Source: Micromonospora sp. MP36 (GTDB lineage: Bacteria > Actinomycetota > Actinomycetes > Mycobacteriales > Micromonosporaceae). From it: DNA of 64,000 nucleotides. Position numbers and translations under genes: made by a program. Within the stretch, counting starts at the first letter, position 1; the number at the start of each line of letters is the position of its first letter. Shown here piece by piece: positions 26,937 through 35,742 of this stretch. The notes below the pieces were generated by a model. The model saw only the letters and a program-made list of their open reading frames with translations. It was not told the origin of the DNA and made no database searches. The stretch spans positions 20,539 to 84,538 of the forward strand of contig NZ_VSFA01000023.1 in NCBI RefSeq assembly GCF_008119785.1. Direction: 5' to 3'.

Positions 26937-28135
26937 CGGTTATCGAACTGACCGAACATGGCCCGGCGCGCTCGGTCCCGCTTGAAGACGCCGCAGGCCG
27001 TGCCCTGGCCACCTCCCGCCTGGTCGAGGCGACACCCGACCCGTTCGCCCCCGGACGGTGGCGGGTGAAGGCCGCCGGCAAGGTCGGCGTGGCGACCGTG
27101 ACCGTGCCTGGCGCGCAGGCGGTCACCCTACGGATCGTGCCGAAGGTCCCCGTCACCCGGCTCCTGTTCCTCCTCGGCTACAGCCTCGACGCGAAGGGGT
27201 GGCGGAACGAGGACGCACGACTGGACGAAGAATCGGAGCTGCTGCCCGCGCTCGCCCAGCTCTTCGAACGGCAGGCGGAGAACGCGCTGCGTCAGGGGCT
27301 GCTCCAGGGCTACCGCACCACCGAGGAGACCTCTATGGTCGTGCGGGGCCGCATCCGGGAGGCGGATCAGATCCGGCGGCAGCACGGCAGGCTCATGCCG
27401 GTGGAGGTCGTACACGACGAGTACACGCCGGACATCGCCGAGAACCGGCTGTTGCGCACGGCCTGTGATCGGCTCTGCCGGCTGCCTGCCGGTATCGGCC
27501 GTGGCGGCCGTGGCCGGTTGCTGCGTTTGCGCGTCCGACTCGCCGACATCACCCCGATCGACCGCGGGCATGAACTGCCGACATGGCGGCCCAGCCGCCT
27601 CAACGCCCGCTATCACAAGGCCTTGCGCCTGGCCGAACTCGTGCTGCGGGGCGCCTCCGTCGAGCATCGGCCCGGCGACGTGACTGTGAGCGGTTTCCTC
27701 TTCGACATGCCGAGAGTCTTCGAGGACTTCGTCACCGTTGCCCTGCGCGACGCCCTGACGGGCGGCGGCGGTCGCTGCGCGCTCCAGGCCACTCATTACC
27801 TCGACGAGCGCCATGTGATCCGTATGATTCCCGACTTCGTCTGGTCCGCCGACGACGGCACCCCGCTCGCCGTGGCCGATGCCAAGTACAAGGCCGAAAA
27901 GCCCGAGGGCTATCCCGACGCCGACCTCTACCAGATGCTCGCCTACTGCACCGCGCTCGGCCTGCCAGAAGGTCATCTCATCTACGCCAAGGGCAACGCC
28001 CCGCACACCGCGCACCAAGTCCGGCATGCTGGAATCACCATCCATCAGCACGCGCTCGAACTCGACCAGCCGCCTTCCGAACTGCTCGCCGAGGTGCGAG
28101 CCCTGGCTGTGCGGCTTGCGCCAGCCAGTCGGTGA
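26933..28135 (+). CDS. mcrC: McrC-like nuclease subunit
   Basis: The 400-residue protein fits McrC, the endonuclease partner of McrB. The N-terminal beta domain includes VTVPGAQAVTLRIVPKVPV. Helices follow with RIREADQIRRQHGR and PVEVVHDEYTPDIAENRLL. A C-terminal PD-(D/E)XK nuclease core shows IPDFVWSADDGTPLAVADAKYK, then DLYQMLAYC. The catalytic residues are the Asp of PDF and the D-A-K triplet. ATG overlaps the McrB stop by 4 bases (ATGA), the usual McrBC coupling. It is the last gene of the operon; only 6 bases separate its stop from the converging GntR gene. Confidence 0.88.
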   Translation: MTVIELTEHGPARSVPLEDAAGRALATSRLVEATPDPFAPGRWRVKAAGKVGVATVTVPGAQAVTLRIVPKVPVTRLLFLLGYSLDAKGWRNEDARLDEESELLPALAQLFERQAENALRQGLLQGYRTTEETSMVVRGRIREADQIRRQHGRLMPVEVVHDEYTPDIAENRLLRTACDRLCRLPAGIGRGGRGRLLRLRVRLADITPIDRGHELPTWRPSRLNARYHKALRLAELVLRGASVEHRPGDVTVSGFLFDMPRVFEDFVTVALRDALTGGGGRCALQATHYLDERHVIRMIPDFVWSADDGTPLAVADAKYKAEKPEGYPDADLYQMLAYCTALGLPEGHLIYAKGNAPHTAHQVRHAGITIHQHALELDQPPSELLAEVRALAVRLAPASR

Positions 28136-28141
28136 CGTGTA

Positions 28142-28378
28142 TCAGGGTTTCTGCTCGTAGTTTTCGGCGACAAAGACGCCGACACCTTGCCTGCCCTCCA
28201 GGACGCCTGCCTCGATAAGGAGGTCGATCGCCTTCCTGACGGTGACGCCGGAGGTCTCGTACTGCTCGGCCAGTTCCTTGGTCGTGGGCAGCTTGTCGCC
28301 GGGCTTCAAGATGCCAGCAGCGATCTTGGCCTGGATCTCCCGCCGGATCCTTCGCCACAGCGGCTCGTAGGGCGCCAT
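28142..28378 (-). CDS. Small GntR-family repressor
   Basis: This is a 78-residue protein consisting only of a GntR-type winged helix. LWRRIRREIQAKIAAGILKPGDKLPT is followed by the recognition helix region TSGVTVRKAIDLLIEAGVL and the wing EGRQGVGVFVAE. It lacks any effector-binding domain, so it is either constitutive or controlled by partners. It faces the end of the McrC gene, so it may limit read-through transcripts. Its own upstream region carries tandem and inverted TTRCAACC sites (28410-28464) that fit self-regulation and control of the divergent gene at 28502. Confidence 0.8.
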   Translation of the reverse strand: MAPYEPLWRRIRREIQAKIAAGILKPGDKLPTTKELAEQYETSGVTVRKAIDLLIEAGVLEGRQGVGVFVAENYEQKP

Positions 28379-28409
28379 GGGCGGAGTTCATCACAGCCAA
28401 TGTTCGATC

Positions 28410-28464
28410 TTGCAACCTATGCCATCCTTACAACCTATAGCTTGATTGGCTTGTTTGGTTGTAA
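28410..28464. promoter_or_regulatory. Tandem and inverted TTRCAACC sites, GntR operator candidate
   Basis: TTGCAACCTAT (28410-28420) and TTACAACCTAT (28428-28438) are near-identical direct repeats 18 bases apart. GGTTGTAA (28457-28464) is the exact inverse of TTACAACC (28428-28435). The segment is AT-rich for this genome and lies between the divergent GntR gene and the 28502 gene. Spacing near two helical turns fits cooperative repressor dimers. Confidence 0.5.
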
Positions 28465-28501
28465 AGTTGCGTTGAGCAGCGGAACGAGATAGGGGAGGCG
28501 T

Positions 28502-28798
28502 ATGGGCAGGCGGTGGAGGTGGTTCTTGCGGTCTGGGCGGGCCAGAGCCGACCTGACCGGGCAGGTCGTACCGGACGGGGACGTGCCGGACCGCGACCAG
28601 CGGCTGGGCGCGCCTGACGGCGTACCCGATGGGCGGGTGACCTTGCGGTGTGACGGCGCGGTCGTCTACGAGCAGCCCGCGCGGCGCCGGGCGGCTCTGA
28701 CGCCGAACGAGCGCGCGGACCGCTACGACCCGAAGCCGCCCGGCGATCGGCAGTGCCGAGCGGACCGGAGAGCCGAGGGGCGGGGATCGGATGGTTGA
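28502..28798 (+). CDS. Small Arg/Asp-rich hypothetical protein
   Basis: This 98-residue protein of unknown family is rich in Arg, Asp, Gly and Pro, and probably disordered (VPDGDVPDRDQRLGAPDGVP). GGGGAGG precedes the ATG, although spacing is short. Its end overlaps the XRE gene start by 8 bases, so it is probably the first gene of a three-gene unit with the XRE and DUF397 genes. No motif suggests a function. Coding status rests on the ribosome site and the overlap. Confidence 0.45.
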   Translation: MGRRWRWFLRSGRARADLTGQVVPDGDVPDRDQRLGAPDGVPDGRVTLRCDGAVVYEQPARRRAALTPNERADRYDPKPPGDRQCRADRRAEGRGSDG

Positions 28799-29672
28799 GG
28801 ACCTGGGGTCGACGGTGCCGCGGCGGCAGCTCGGGCGGACGCTGCGGGAGCTGCGGACGGAGGCGCGGATGACGCTGGACGGCGCGGCGGAGGCGTTGCA
28901 GTGCAGCCGGCAGAAGGTGTGGCGGATCGAGACGGGCCTGTGCGCAGTGCGCGGGCTCGACGTGCGGGCTATGTGCGAGCTGTACGCGGCGACGCCCGAG
29001 CTGGCCGGCGCGCTGGTCGCCCTGGCCGGGGAGACGCGGGCGAAGGGCTGGTGGCACTCGTACGGCGACACGGTCCCCGACTGGTTCGAGCTGTACGTCG
29101 GCCTGGAGTCCGCCGCGTGCCGGCTGCGCGAGCACGACGACGCGCTGGTCCCCGGGCTGTTGCAGACCCGGGGGTACGCGACCGCCGTCTGCCAGCACCG
29201 GCCGGGCCTGACGGAGGACGAGCGGGAGCGCGTGGTCGAGGTGCGGCTGCAACGGCAGACCCTGCTGCTGCGGCGGCTGCCTCCGCCGCCCCGGTTCGAC
29301 GTCATGCTCTCCGAGGCGGTGCTGCTGCGGGTCGTCGGCAGCCCGGCGACAATGGCGAAGCAGCTACGGCACCTGGTAGAGGTGAGCCGCCTGCCGCACG
29401 TCTCGATCCGGGTCCTGCCGCTGGCCGCCGGCCTGCATTACGGCGCCGTAGCGGGCGCGTTCGTGCTGCTCGACTTCCCGCTCGGCAACCGCGTCGAGCC
29501 GGAACCGTCGGTCGTCTACAGCGAGTCGCTGACCGGCGCGCTCTACCTCGACCGGAAGGAAGAGCTTGCCGCGTACGAGGACGTCTGGGCCAGCCTCGAC
29601 TCGCTGGCCCTGGACCAGGAACAGTCCCGACACCTGATCGGGAAGATCATGCAGGAGGTTTACCATGGTTGA
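28791..29672 (+). CDS. XRE-family regulator with DUF5753 domain (copy 1)
   Basis: This 293-residue protein has an N-terminal helix-turn-helix (LGRTLRELRTEARMTLDGAAEALQCSRQKVWRIETG, about residues 14-48). A DUF5753 domain follows, with WFELYVGLESAACRLREHDDALVPGLLQT and EAVLLRVVG. Such proteins pair with DUF397 partners throughout actinomycetes and control development or act as antitoxin-like switches (Scr1-type). Its stop overlaps the DUF397 start. A close homologue with the opposite orientation lies at 45245-46135, which shares the start EDLGSTVPRRQLGR. Confidence 0.9.
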   Translation: MVEDLGSTVPRRQLGRTLRELRTEARMTLDGAAEALQCSRQKVWRIETGLCAVRGLDVRAMCELYAATPELAGALVALAGETRAKGWWHSYGDTVPDWFELYVGLESAACRLREHDDALVPGLLQTRGYATAVCQHRPGLTEDERERVVEVRLQRQTLLLRRLPPPPRFDVMLSEAVLLRVVGSPATMAKQLRHLVEVSRLPHVSIRVLPLAAGLHYGAVAGAFVLLDFPLGNRVEPEPSVVYSESLTGALYLDRKEELAAYEDVWASLDSLALDQEQSRHLIGKIMQEVYHG

Positions 29673-29859
29673 ACTGACCGGCGCGCACTGGCGCACCAGC
29701 ACCCGCAGCGGCGACAACGGCGGCAACTGCGTCGAGGTCGCCGACAACCTGCCCGGCCTGGTCGCCGTGCGCGACAGCAAGGACCGCGGCGGTCCGGTCC
29801 TCACGTTCACCCCTGGCTGCTGGGCCGCGTTCGTCCGTGCAGCCCCGCCGTCGCGCTGA
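29665..29859 (+). CDS. DUF397 protein (copy 1)
   Basis: This 64-residue DUF397 protein carries the family pattern: HWRTSTRSGDNGGNCVEVA, then VAVRDSKD and PVLTFTPGCWAAFV. AGGAGGTTTACC sits directly before the ATG and the start lies inside the XRE stop, so the pair is translationally coupled. The family are small partners of XRE/DUF5753 proteins. A second complete copy is at 45049-45252 and a broken one at 41157. Confidence 0.9.
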   Translation: MVELTGAHWRTSTRSGDNGGNCVEVADNLPGLVAVRDSKDRGGPVLTFTPGCWAAFVRAAPPSR

Positions 29860-30002
29860 GGGCGTAAAGCACTCGCGGGTCCGGCGTCCCATGCTGGGCC
29901 CGCGGGGCCCGACGTCCTGGCTGCGGCCTCATCCCTGGCCTCGGCGACCGCTGCTGGTTGCGCTGCGGCCGAAGGAGTGCCGGTAGGAGCCGTCCGGGTC
30001 CG

Positions 30003-33000
30003 TTACCCGAGCAGCTCCGTGACGATGGCCTCGATCTCCGAGACGGCCGGGTGCCGGGCGAGTTCGGCGCGGATCCGCCGTCGCATCGTCACGAAGTTCA
30101 TGCCGTCGTCGAAGCTGAGCCCAGCGACAGCCTGGCGCTGGTCACGTCCGAGTTCCGCGAGCCGTTGATGTGCGGCGTTCCCGGCGTCGTACAACGGGAT
30201 GGGTAGGTTCCACAGCTGCTTGTCGATGTCGCGCTCGTCCTTGCCGTAGGACATCATCGGCCGGACAAGCTCGGTCAGCGCGGAGCTGTTCAGGATCGCG
30301 CAAAGGAAGAGGCCCTCGGCCCAGGATGCAACCGGCAGCCAGTAGAGCTTGTGATCGATGATCGCAGCACGATCATCGACGATGGCGGCCGCCACATGCA
30401 TGCCTGCCTTGCCGTAAAGCAGCCGGCGGGGCGGTGCCGGAAACTGGGCGGTGAGTTTGCGCCGGAAATCGAGCTGCTCGGCGAGGGTGAGCCGGTTGCT
30501 GCTTCGATGCGCCTTCCAGAGCGCTTCCGCCTGCCGCCACCAGTCGGCGAGACCGGGATGGTAGTCGAGTCGGGGATCGGTGCCGGTCAGCAGCATCGAG
30601 CCGTCGAGCGGGAGAACCGCTTGCCGGGCGGGCAGGATGCGGTATGGCAACAGGCTCTCGCCGAGCAGCACCGGTCGGATGAACTCCGCCTCCACGACGC
30701 CGTGGAGCGCCGGTAGGTCCTTCCACGGCGCCTTCTCGAGGTTGCTGCGCGCGGAGCGTACGGCGCGGCGGCCGGCAGTGAGGCCGAGCTGTCCTCCGGA
30801 GCCTGTTTCGACGAAGAACAGGAGCTTGGGAAAGATCGTTGCGCCGTTCTTCACATGCGGCTTGTATGGTGACTCGACGAGCGACCCCTGCCCCCGCACC
30901 AGGTCGACGCGCTCGCGGTGGATGAAGTGCTCAACTTGCTTCCAGGTCTTGGCATCGGCAGGAAGGCGTCCAGTCCACCGCTCGGTGATCGAAGGCAGCC
31001 GGCGGTAGGTGCTCCAGGTGGCACGGTCGCCGAAGGCGACGCTGGCACCTCGTGGAAAGGGGTGGGGCCGTAGGCGCCGCAGATCCCAGGAGTCGGTAAA
31101 GGCGACGGCGGCGGGCTCGACCTCGTCCTTATACCATCCGCTGCGGAAGCCTTCGAAGTGTTCGCGGTCGAGCACGGCGTTGGGAAGGACGAAGGCGAAC
31201 GTCCCGCCCTCCTTGAGGTACTGCTGAATCGCTCGCGCGGCGAACAGGCCGGAGAGATCCTGCTGCGTCGCGAACTGCCGGCCGTGCCACAACCCGCGGT
31301 CGTGGGAGAGCCGCTTGAAGCTCGTCTGCATGTCCCCTGGCATGTGGCGGTAGGAGAGCCATGGTGGGTTGCCGATCAGGACGTCCACCCGGTTCTCGTC
31401 CTTGGCCAGCCAGACGGGTCGGGCCAGGTTGCGCAGGTAGTAGCTCCAGATGTGGTCGCGCCCCTCGTCGTGTAGCCGGCACATCGCCTCGAAGGTGCCG
31501 AGGATCATCGGCTGGTCGTCAGGCGCGATCCTCATCCGATGGAAGAACCCCGCCAGCGAAGGTGGACTGTCCGCATCTCGCGGTTTCGCCGCGATGCTGG
31601 CGAGCTTCGCGACGATCTGGTCGAACCGGCTCGGCTCCTTAAGCAGGTCTTTCGGGAATCGCAGCCAGTCCTCGACCTGGCTCGCGTTGTAGCCGGCGCT
31701 GATCCTTATGTGGTCCTCCGTGAAGAGGTCCCGGCGTTCCCGCCACTGCATGCTGTCGCCGAGGTAGACGGGGATGGTGATGTCCTCCCGCTGAGCGGTC
31801 AGGCGCTGGTGCCCGATGGCGAGCAGGTAGGTCACCCGCGCGAGCGCCACGGCGACGGGGTGCAGGTCGACGCCGATCACCTGATGGGTGAGCCGCGTCA
31901 GTGCGGCGTCCAGCGGCACGGCCGCCGCCTCGGCCGCGGTGAGGTATCGGCGTACGGCGTGGAAGAGGAAGGTGCCGGAGCCGCATGCGGGATCCAGCAC
32001 CCGTTGTCGCAGCGGGTCGGTGACGACGGTGTCGACGAGATGCTCGGCGAGCCAGTCCGGTGTGTAGTACTCGCCCATTCGCTTGCGCGTCTCGGCGCCG
32101 ATCATCGACTCGTACAGCACCTTCAGGATGTCGTGGTCGGCTCTCGCCCACTCGAACCGGGCCAGCCGGCGGGCGAGCCCGTGGATGAACTCGCGGCCGC
32201 CGGCCACCTCTGTGGTCCAGCCGAAGAAGTCGTGCTCGACCACGCCGAGGATGCCGGCCTGGTCGAACCGCTGCCCGGTGATCAGATCCTTCGGCTGCAA
32301 CTCCATGACGTCGATGCCGACGACCAGGTGCGCGATGATGTGCGCGCTGTTCATGAGCAGCGTGTGCTCCACGAAGAGGTCCGGGTCGTCGACGAACTGC
32401 GTACCTAGCGCGCTGTCCAGCAGTTCCGCCCACAACTGTCGCTTCAGCTTCACGGTCGGCGACTGCGCGTGCTCGTCGTAGAGGGCGGCAAGCGCGGCGC
32501 GGTCCAGCTTGTGTGACGTGCTCGCCGCGCCGAGACGGCGGGCCACCTCGGCGGGAGTTGGTCGGACGCGCTGGCTCGTCGCCAGGACGCCCTCCAGCCA
32601 GTAGAACAGGGTCAATCCGTCTGGGCGGGCAGCGGCCAGGGTGTGGCTGTCGACCAGGGCCAGGGCGCCGGCTCGCAGCTGGTAAGCGTGCCAGGTGGCG
32701 CCGTCGGTGAGGATGCCGACGTACCGTTGCCCGGTCTCCTGGCTCCGCGACCTGACGTAGCCCGCCAGTTGGTGTTCGGCCTCCTGAAGGGGCCGGCCGG
32801 CCGGGAGCCGCTTCTTGACCTCGATGACGGTGAAGCCGACCTCGATGTCGATGCGCCCGCCACGACCGGCCGGAGCTTCAAGGTCGACGTCGAGTTCGGA
32901 GTCGCCGAGCCCGAAGTCGCCGGCCAGCAGGAGCTGCCGGATGTCGGCTTGGAGGGTTGCCTCGCTGCGCGTGGTGCGGCGATCGGCGATGCGTGCTACC

Positions 33001-33011
33001 AGGGATTGCAG
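30003..33011 (-). CDS. Nuclease-adenine methylase (type IIG-like)
   Basis: A frame of about 1000 codons encodes an N-terminal nuclease core followed by an adenine methylase. Counting from the CTG at 33011, RIDIEVGFTVIEVKKRL gives a PD-(D/E)XK-type D55...E64-V-K66. Next comes YVGILTDGATWHAYQL, then LFYWLEGVLATSQ. The methylase has DPACGSGTF at about D340 and LIGNPPWLSYR at about N548; the C-terminal 400 residues should recognise DNA. The frame is open back to a stop at 33102-33104 but has no ATG, GTG or TTG upstream of 32615. Translation would need CTG (33011 or 33002), or the 5' end is damaged. The TTG at 32615 would remove the nuclease. A single-chain restriction-modification enzyme is the best reading. 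Confidence 0.75.
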   Translation of the reverse strand: MQSLVARIADRRTTRSEATLQADIRQLLLAGDFGLGDSELDVDLEAPAGRGGRIDIEVGFTVIEVKKRLPAGRPLQEAEHQLAGYVRSRSQETGQRYVGILTDGATWHAYQLRAGALALVDSHTLAAARPDGLTLFYWLEGVLATSQRVRPTPAEVARRLGAASTSHKLDRAALAALYDEHAQSPTVKLKRQLWAELLDSALGTQFVDDPDLFVEHTLLMNSAHIIAHLVVGIDVMELQPKDLITGQRFDQAGILGVVEHDFFGWTTEVAGGREFIHGLARRLARFEWARADHDILKVLYESMIGAETRKRMGEYYTPDWLAEHLVDTVVTDPLRQRVLDPACGSGTFLFHAVRRYLTAAEAAAVPLDAALTRLTHQVIGVDLHPVAVALARVTYLLAIGHQRLTAQREDITIPVYLGDSMQWRERRDLFTEDHIRISAGYNASQVEDWLRFPKDLLKEPSRFDQIVAKLASIAAKPRDADSPPSLAGFFHRMRIAPDDQPMILGTFEAMCRLHDEGRDHIWSYYLRNLARPVWLAKDENRVDVLIGNPPWLSYRHMPGDMQTSFKRLSHDRGLWHGRQFATQQDLSGLFAARAIQQYLKEGGTFAFVLPNAVLDREHFEGFRSGWYKDEVEPAAVAFTDSWDLRRLRPHPFPRGASVAFGDRATWSTYRRLPSITERWTGRLPADAKTWKQVEHFIHRERVDLVRGQGSLVESPYKPHVKNGATIFPKLLFFVETGSGGQLGLTAGRRAVRSARSNLEKAPWKDLPALHGVVEAEFIRPVLLGESLLPYRILPARQAVLPLDGSMLLTGTDPRLDYHPGLADWWRQAEALWKAHRSSNRLTLAEQLDFRRKLTAQFPAPPRRLLYGKAGMHVAAAIVDDRAAIIDHKLYWLPVASWAEGLFLCAILNSSALTELVRPMMSYGKDERDIDKQLWNLPIPLYDAGNAAHQRLAELGRDQRQAVAGLSFDDGMNFVTMRRRIRAELARHPAVSEIEAIVTELLG

Positions 33012-33250
33012 CGGATCGGGGAGGCTATCGGAGCTTTCCGGCCTGACCGAATTGTGGCGGCTCCGGTTTCCGTTGGGCGTACCGTCCGAGCGTGCCCTAC
33101 ATCAGTTTGGATATTGCGTCCAAGAGATCGCGAACTACTGTCAGGTTCTCGACAGGCACGGATCGTCACTGGACGTCGTCTGGCGCGGCTGGCCGCCGGT
33201 ACGGCGGTAGGGTCGCACTCACCGCCTCGATCGATCGCGCAGGAGACTCC

Positions 33251-35398
33251 GTGCCGCAGCTTGCCTTCGCCAACAGTTTCTGGCAGAGCTACGACGTCCT
33301 GGAGAAGCCGGTCAAGGCCGGCGTACGCAAGGCGATGGACAAATTCCAGCAGCTCAGCATCGCCGAACTGCACGCCGACAAGGGCCTGCACCTGGAGTCG
33401 GTGAACAACGCCCGGGACCCGCGGATGCGGACCATTCGCATCAACGACTTCTGGCGCGGGGTGGTGCTGGCGCCCGACGACGGCAGCGACACCTTCCTGT
33501 TGCTCAACGTCGTGCCGCACGACGATGCGTACACCTGGGCCGCGAAGCGGCTCTACACGGTGAATACGGCGACGCGGGCGCTGGAGGTGCGCAATGTCGT
33601 CGCCATCGAGCAGCTCACCCCGGCGCTCGAAAAGGCGGCGGCGGAGGCGCCGACGCTGCTGTTCGCCCGCTACTCCGACACGGTGCTGCGCCATCTCGGC
33701 ATCGACGACCAGGTGCTGCGGGCGGTACGCACGATCATCGACAAACTGCAGCTGGAGGCGTTCGGCACGCTGTTGCCCGAGGACCAGTTCGAGGTGCTGC
33801 AGTACCTCGCTGAAGGCTTCTCGCCGGAGGAGGTCTATCGCGACGTCGTGGCCGAGCGCAGGCCGGCGAACGCGACGCCGGAGCCGAGCGAGAGCCTGGC
33901 GGTGGCGATCGCCAACACCGCCAACCGCATCACGCTGGTGACTCGGCCGGACGAGCTCGCCGAGATCCTCGACAAGCCGTTCGCGGCCTGGCGGGTCTTC
34001 CTCCACCCGTCGCAGCGGCGCGTCGCGTACCGGGTGTCGTACAACGGGCCGGCGCAGGTGTCAGGCGGGCCCGGCACGGGCAAGACGGTGGTCGCGCTGC
34101 ACCGCGTCAAGCACCTGCTGTCCCGTTCCGCCGACAGCCGCGTGCTGCTCACCACGTACACCAATGCCCTTGCCGCGACCCTGCGGGAGAACCTGGCACT
34201 GCTCCTCGACGACGAGGAGCGGTTGGCGCGGGTGGAGGTGACGACGGTGAACGCCTTCGCGCACCGCACCGTGCGGAGCCTCGCCGGGCGGGTGCCGGCC
34301 CCGATCGGGGACGCGGACGAGCGGCAGGTGTGGCGGCGGGTGTGTCGGCGGCTCAGCCTGCCCTGGACGGAGCAGTTCCTGGCCCAGGAGTTCCGGCACG
34401 TGATCCTCGCCCATAACGTGCAGACCCGGGAGGAGTACCGCGCGGCCAGCCGGCGGGGGAGGGGATCGGCGTTGGGCCCGCGGCAGCGCGACCGGGTGTG
34501 GGACGCAGTCGAGATGTTTCAGAAGGAGGTGTCTGCGGCCGGCAACGCCACCCACCTGCAGATCTGCGCCCAGGCGGCGCAGTTGCTCGGCGGCGCCGAC
34601 CTCGCCGTTCACGGCTACGACCACGTCGTGGTCGACGAGGCGCAGGACCTGCATCCCGCGCAGTGGCGGGTGCTGCGGGCGGCGGTGTCGCCCGGCCCGG
34701 ACGACCTTTTCATCACCGGCGACCCGCACCAGCGGATCTACGACTCCCGGGTCTCGCTGAACGCCCTCGGCATCTCCGTCGCCGGGCGCAGCAGCCGGCT
34801 GCGGGTCAACTACCGCAGCACGGAGGAGATCCTCTCCTGGTCCACGGGAGTGCTCGTCGGGCCGCGGGTCGAGGACCTCGGGGGTGACGGTGACGACAGC
34901 CTCACCGGCTACCGGTCGCTGCTGCACGGCAAGCGACCCCATGCCGTGGGGTATCCGACGAGCCAGGCCGAGGTCGCGGCGCTCGTGCAGCGGGTGGGAG
35001 AGTGGCTGAAGCAGGGCGTCGCGGCGAGTGAGATCGCGGTGTGTGCCCGGTTCAACATCACCCTGGGCAACGTGCAGGAGGAGTTGGCCGCCGCCGGGAT
35101 TCCGGCTGTCCGGGTACGGGACCAGCCCGGGGCGGACGTCGACGGGGTGCGGCTGGCCACCATGCACGCGATGAAGGGGCTGGAGTTCCGGTGCGTGGCG
35201 GTGGTCGGTGTTACGGCCCGGGCGATGCCATTCGCCAAGGAGGTCACGCCGTCGGAGGTGGACCCGATGCAGCACGAGAGCGACCTGCTCCGCGAGCGCT
35301 GTCTGCTCTTCGTGGCGAGCACTCGGGCGCGGGAGGCGCTGCACGTGTCATGGAGCGGGCAGCCCAGCACCTTCCTGGCCTTTGCCGCTGAGCGCTGA
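33251..35398 (+). CDS. UvrD-type helicase with RelE/ParE-like N-terminal domain
   Basis: This 715-residue superfamily 1 helicase has the ATP loop SGGPGTGKTVVAL with K278, DEAQD at D462, GDPHQRIY as motif III, the LRVNYRST and TMHAMKGLEF motifs, and LFVASTRAREAL as motif VI. The first 110 residues (NSFWQSYDVLEKPVKAGVRKAMDKF, then MRTIRINDFWRGVVLAP, then VVPHDDAYTWA) have the strand-helix order of RelE/ParE-fold toxins. The GTG at 33251 is chosen because AGGAG lies five bases before it. It diverges from the nuclease-methylase gene across about 240 bases. The two may work together, the helicase acting on cut or unmodified DNA; that link is inferred. Confidence 0.8.
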   Translation: MPQLAFANSFWQSYDVLEKPVKAGVRKAMDKFQQLSIAELHADKGLHLESVNNARDPRMRTIRINDFWRGVVLAPDDGSDTFLLLNVVPHDDAYTWAAKRLYTVNTATRALEVRNVVAIEQLTPALEKAAAEAPTLLFARYSDTVLRHLGIDDQVLRAVRTIIDKLQLEAFGTLLPEDQFEVLQYLAEGFSPEEVYRDVVAERRPANATPEPSESLAVAIANTANRITLVTRPDELAEILDKPFAAWRVFLHPSQRRVAYRVSYNGPAQVSGGPGTGKTVVALHRVKHLLSRSADSRVLLTTYTNALAATLRENLALLLDDEERLARVEVTTVNAFAHRTVRSLAGRVPAPIGDADERQVWRRVCRRLSLPWTEQFLAQEFRHVILAHNVQTREEYRAASRRGRGSALGPRQRDRVWDAVEMFQKEVSAAGNATHLQICAQAAQLLGGADLAVHGYDHVVVDEAQDLHPAQWRVLRAAVSPGPDDLFITGDPHQRIYDSRVSLNALGISVAGRSSRLRVNYRSTEEILSWSTGVLVGPRVEDLGGDGDDSLTGYRSLLHGKRPHAVGYPTSQAEVAALVQRVGEWLKQGVAASEIAVCARFNITLGNVQEELAAAGIPAVRVRDQPGADVDGVRLATMHAMKGLEFRCVAVVGVTARAMPFAKEVTPSEVDPMQHESDLLRERCLLFVASTRAREALHVSWSGQPSTFLAFAAER

Positions 35399-35409
35399 CG
35401 CAGGTGCGG

Positions 35410-35742
35410 TCAGCGCGCGGCGGTGTAGCAGCGTTCGCGCTCCTTCTGCCACAGCACCTCGTCGTCGAGGTTTTCGTACTCGGAGCGCAGCCGGCGGGCG
35501 AGCGCGTAGAAGCCCTCGTGCGGCCGGCCGCTGTCTTTGCCGACCACGAGCGCGCTCCAGATTGGCTCGCCTCGTTCAGCGGCACGCTCCGAGACCTGGG
35601 CCAGCGGTTGGCTCAGGAAGTTCGCCTGCAGGCCGACCCGCTTTCCGAGCGGGCCGTAGCCGATAAGGCCCTCCGCGACGGCAACCCCGTAGAGGATGTC
35701 GGCGATACGGTCGACGCGATCCATCTGGAAGATCTCAGGCAT
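35410..35742 (-). CDS. Conserved hypothetical protein, 110 aa
   Basis: This 110-residue protein of unrecognised family has mostly helical character, with IADILYGVAVAEGLIGYGPLG near the start and LRSEYENLDDEVLWQKERERCY near the end. No ribosome site precedes the ATG. TAGCCT lies about six bases upstream and could be a -10 for a leaderless message, which is common in actinobacteria. Its 3' end faces the UvrD gene with an 11-base gap. The adjacency to restriction genes is the only clue to its role. Confidence 0.5.
   Translation of the reverse strand: MPEIFQMDRVDRIADILYGVAVAEGLIGYGPLGKRVGLQANFLSQPLAQVSERAAERGEPIWSALVVGKDSGRPHEGFYALARRLRSEYENLDDEVLWQKERERCYTAAR

Noticed and set aside
11770..28135. 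Canonical DISARM or BREX call
   Set aside because: There is no DrmC-type phospholipase D protein, no PglZ/BrxZ phosphatase and no BrxC; only some components are shared.
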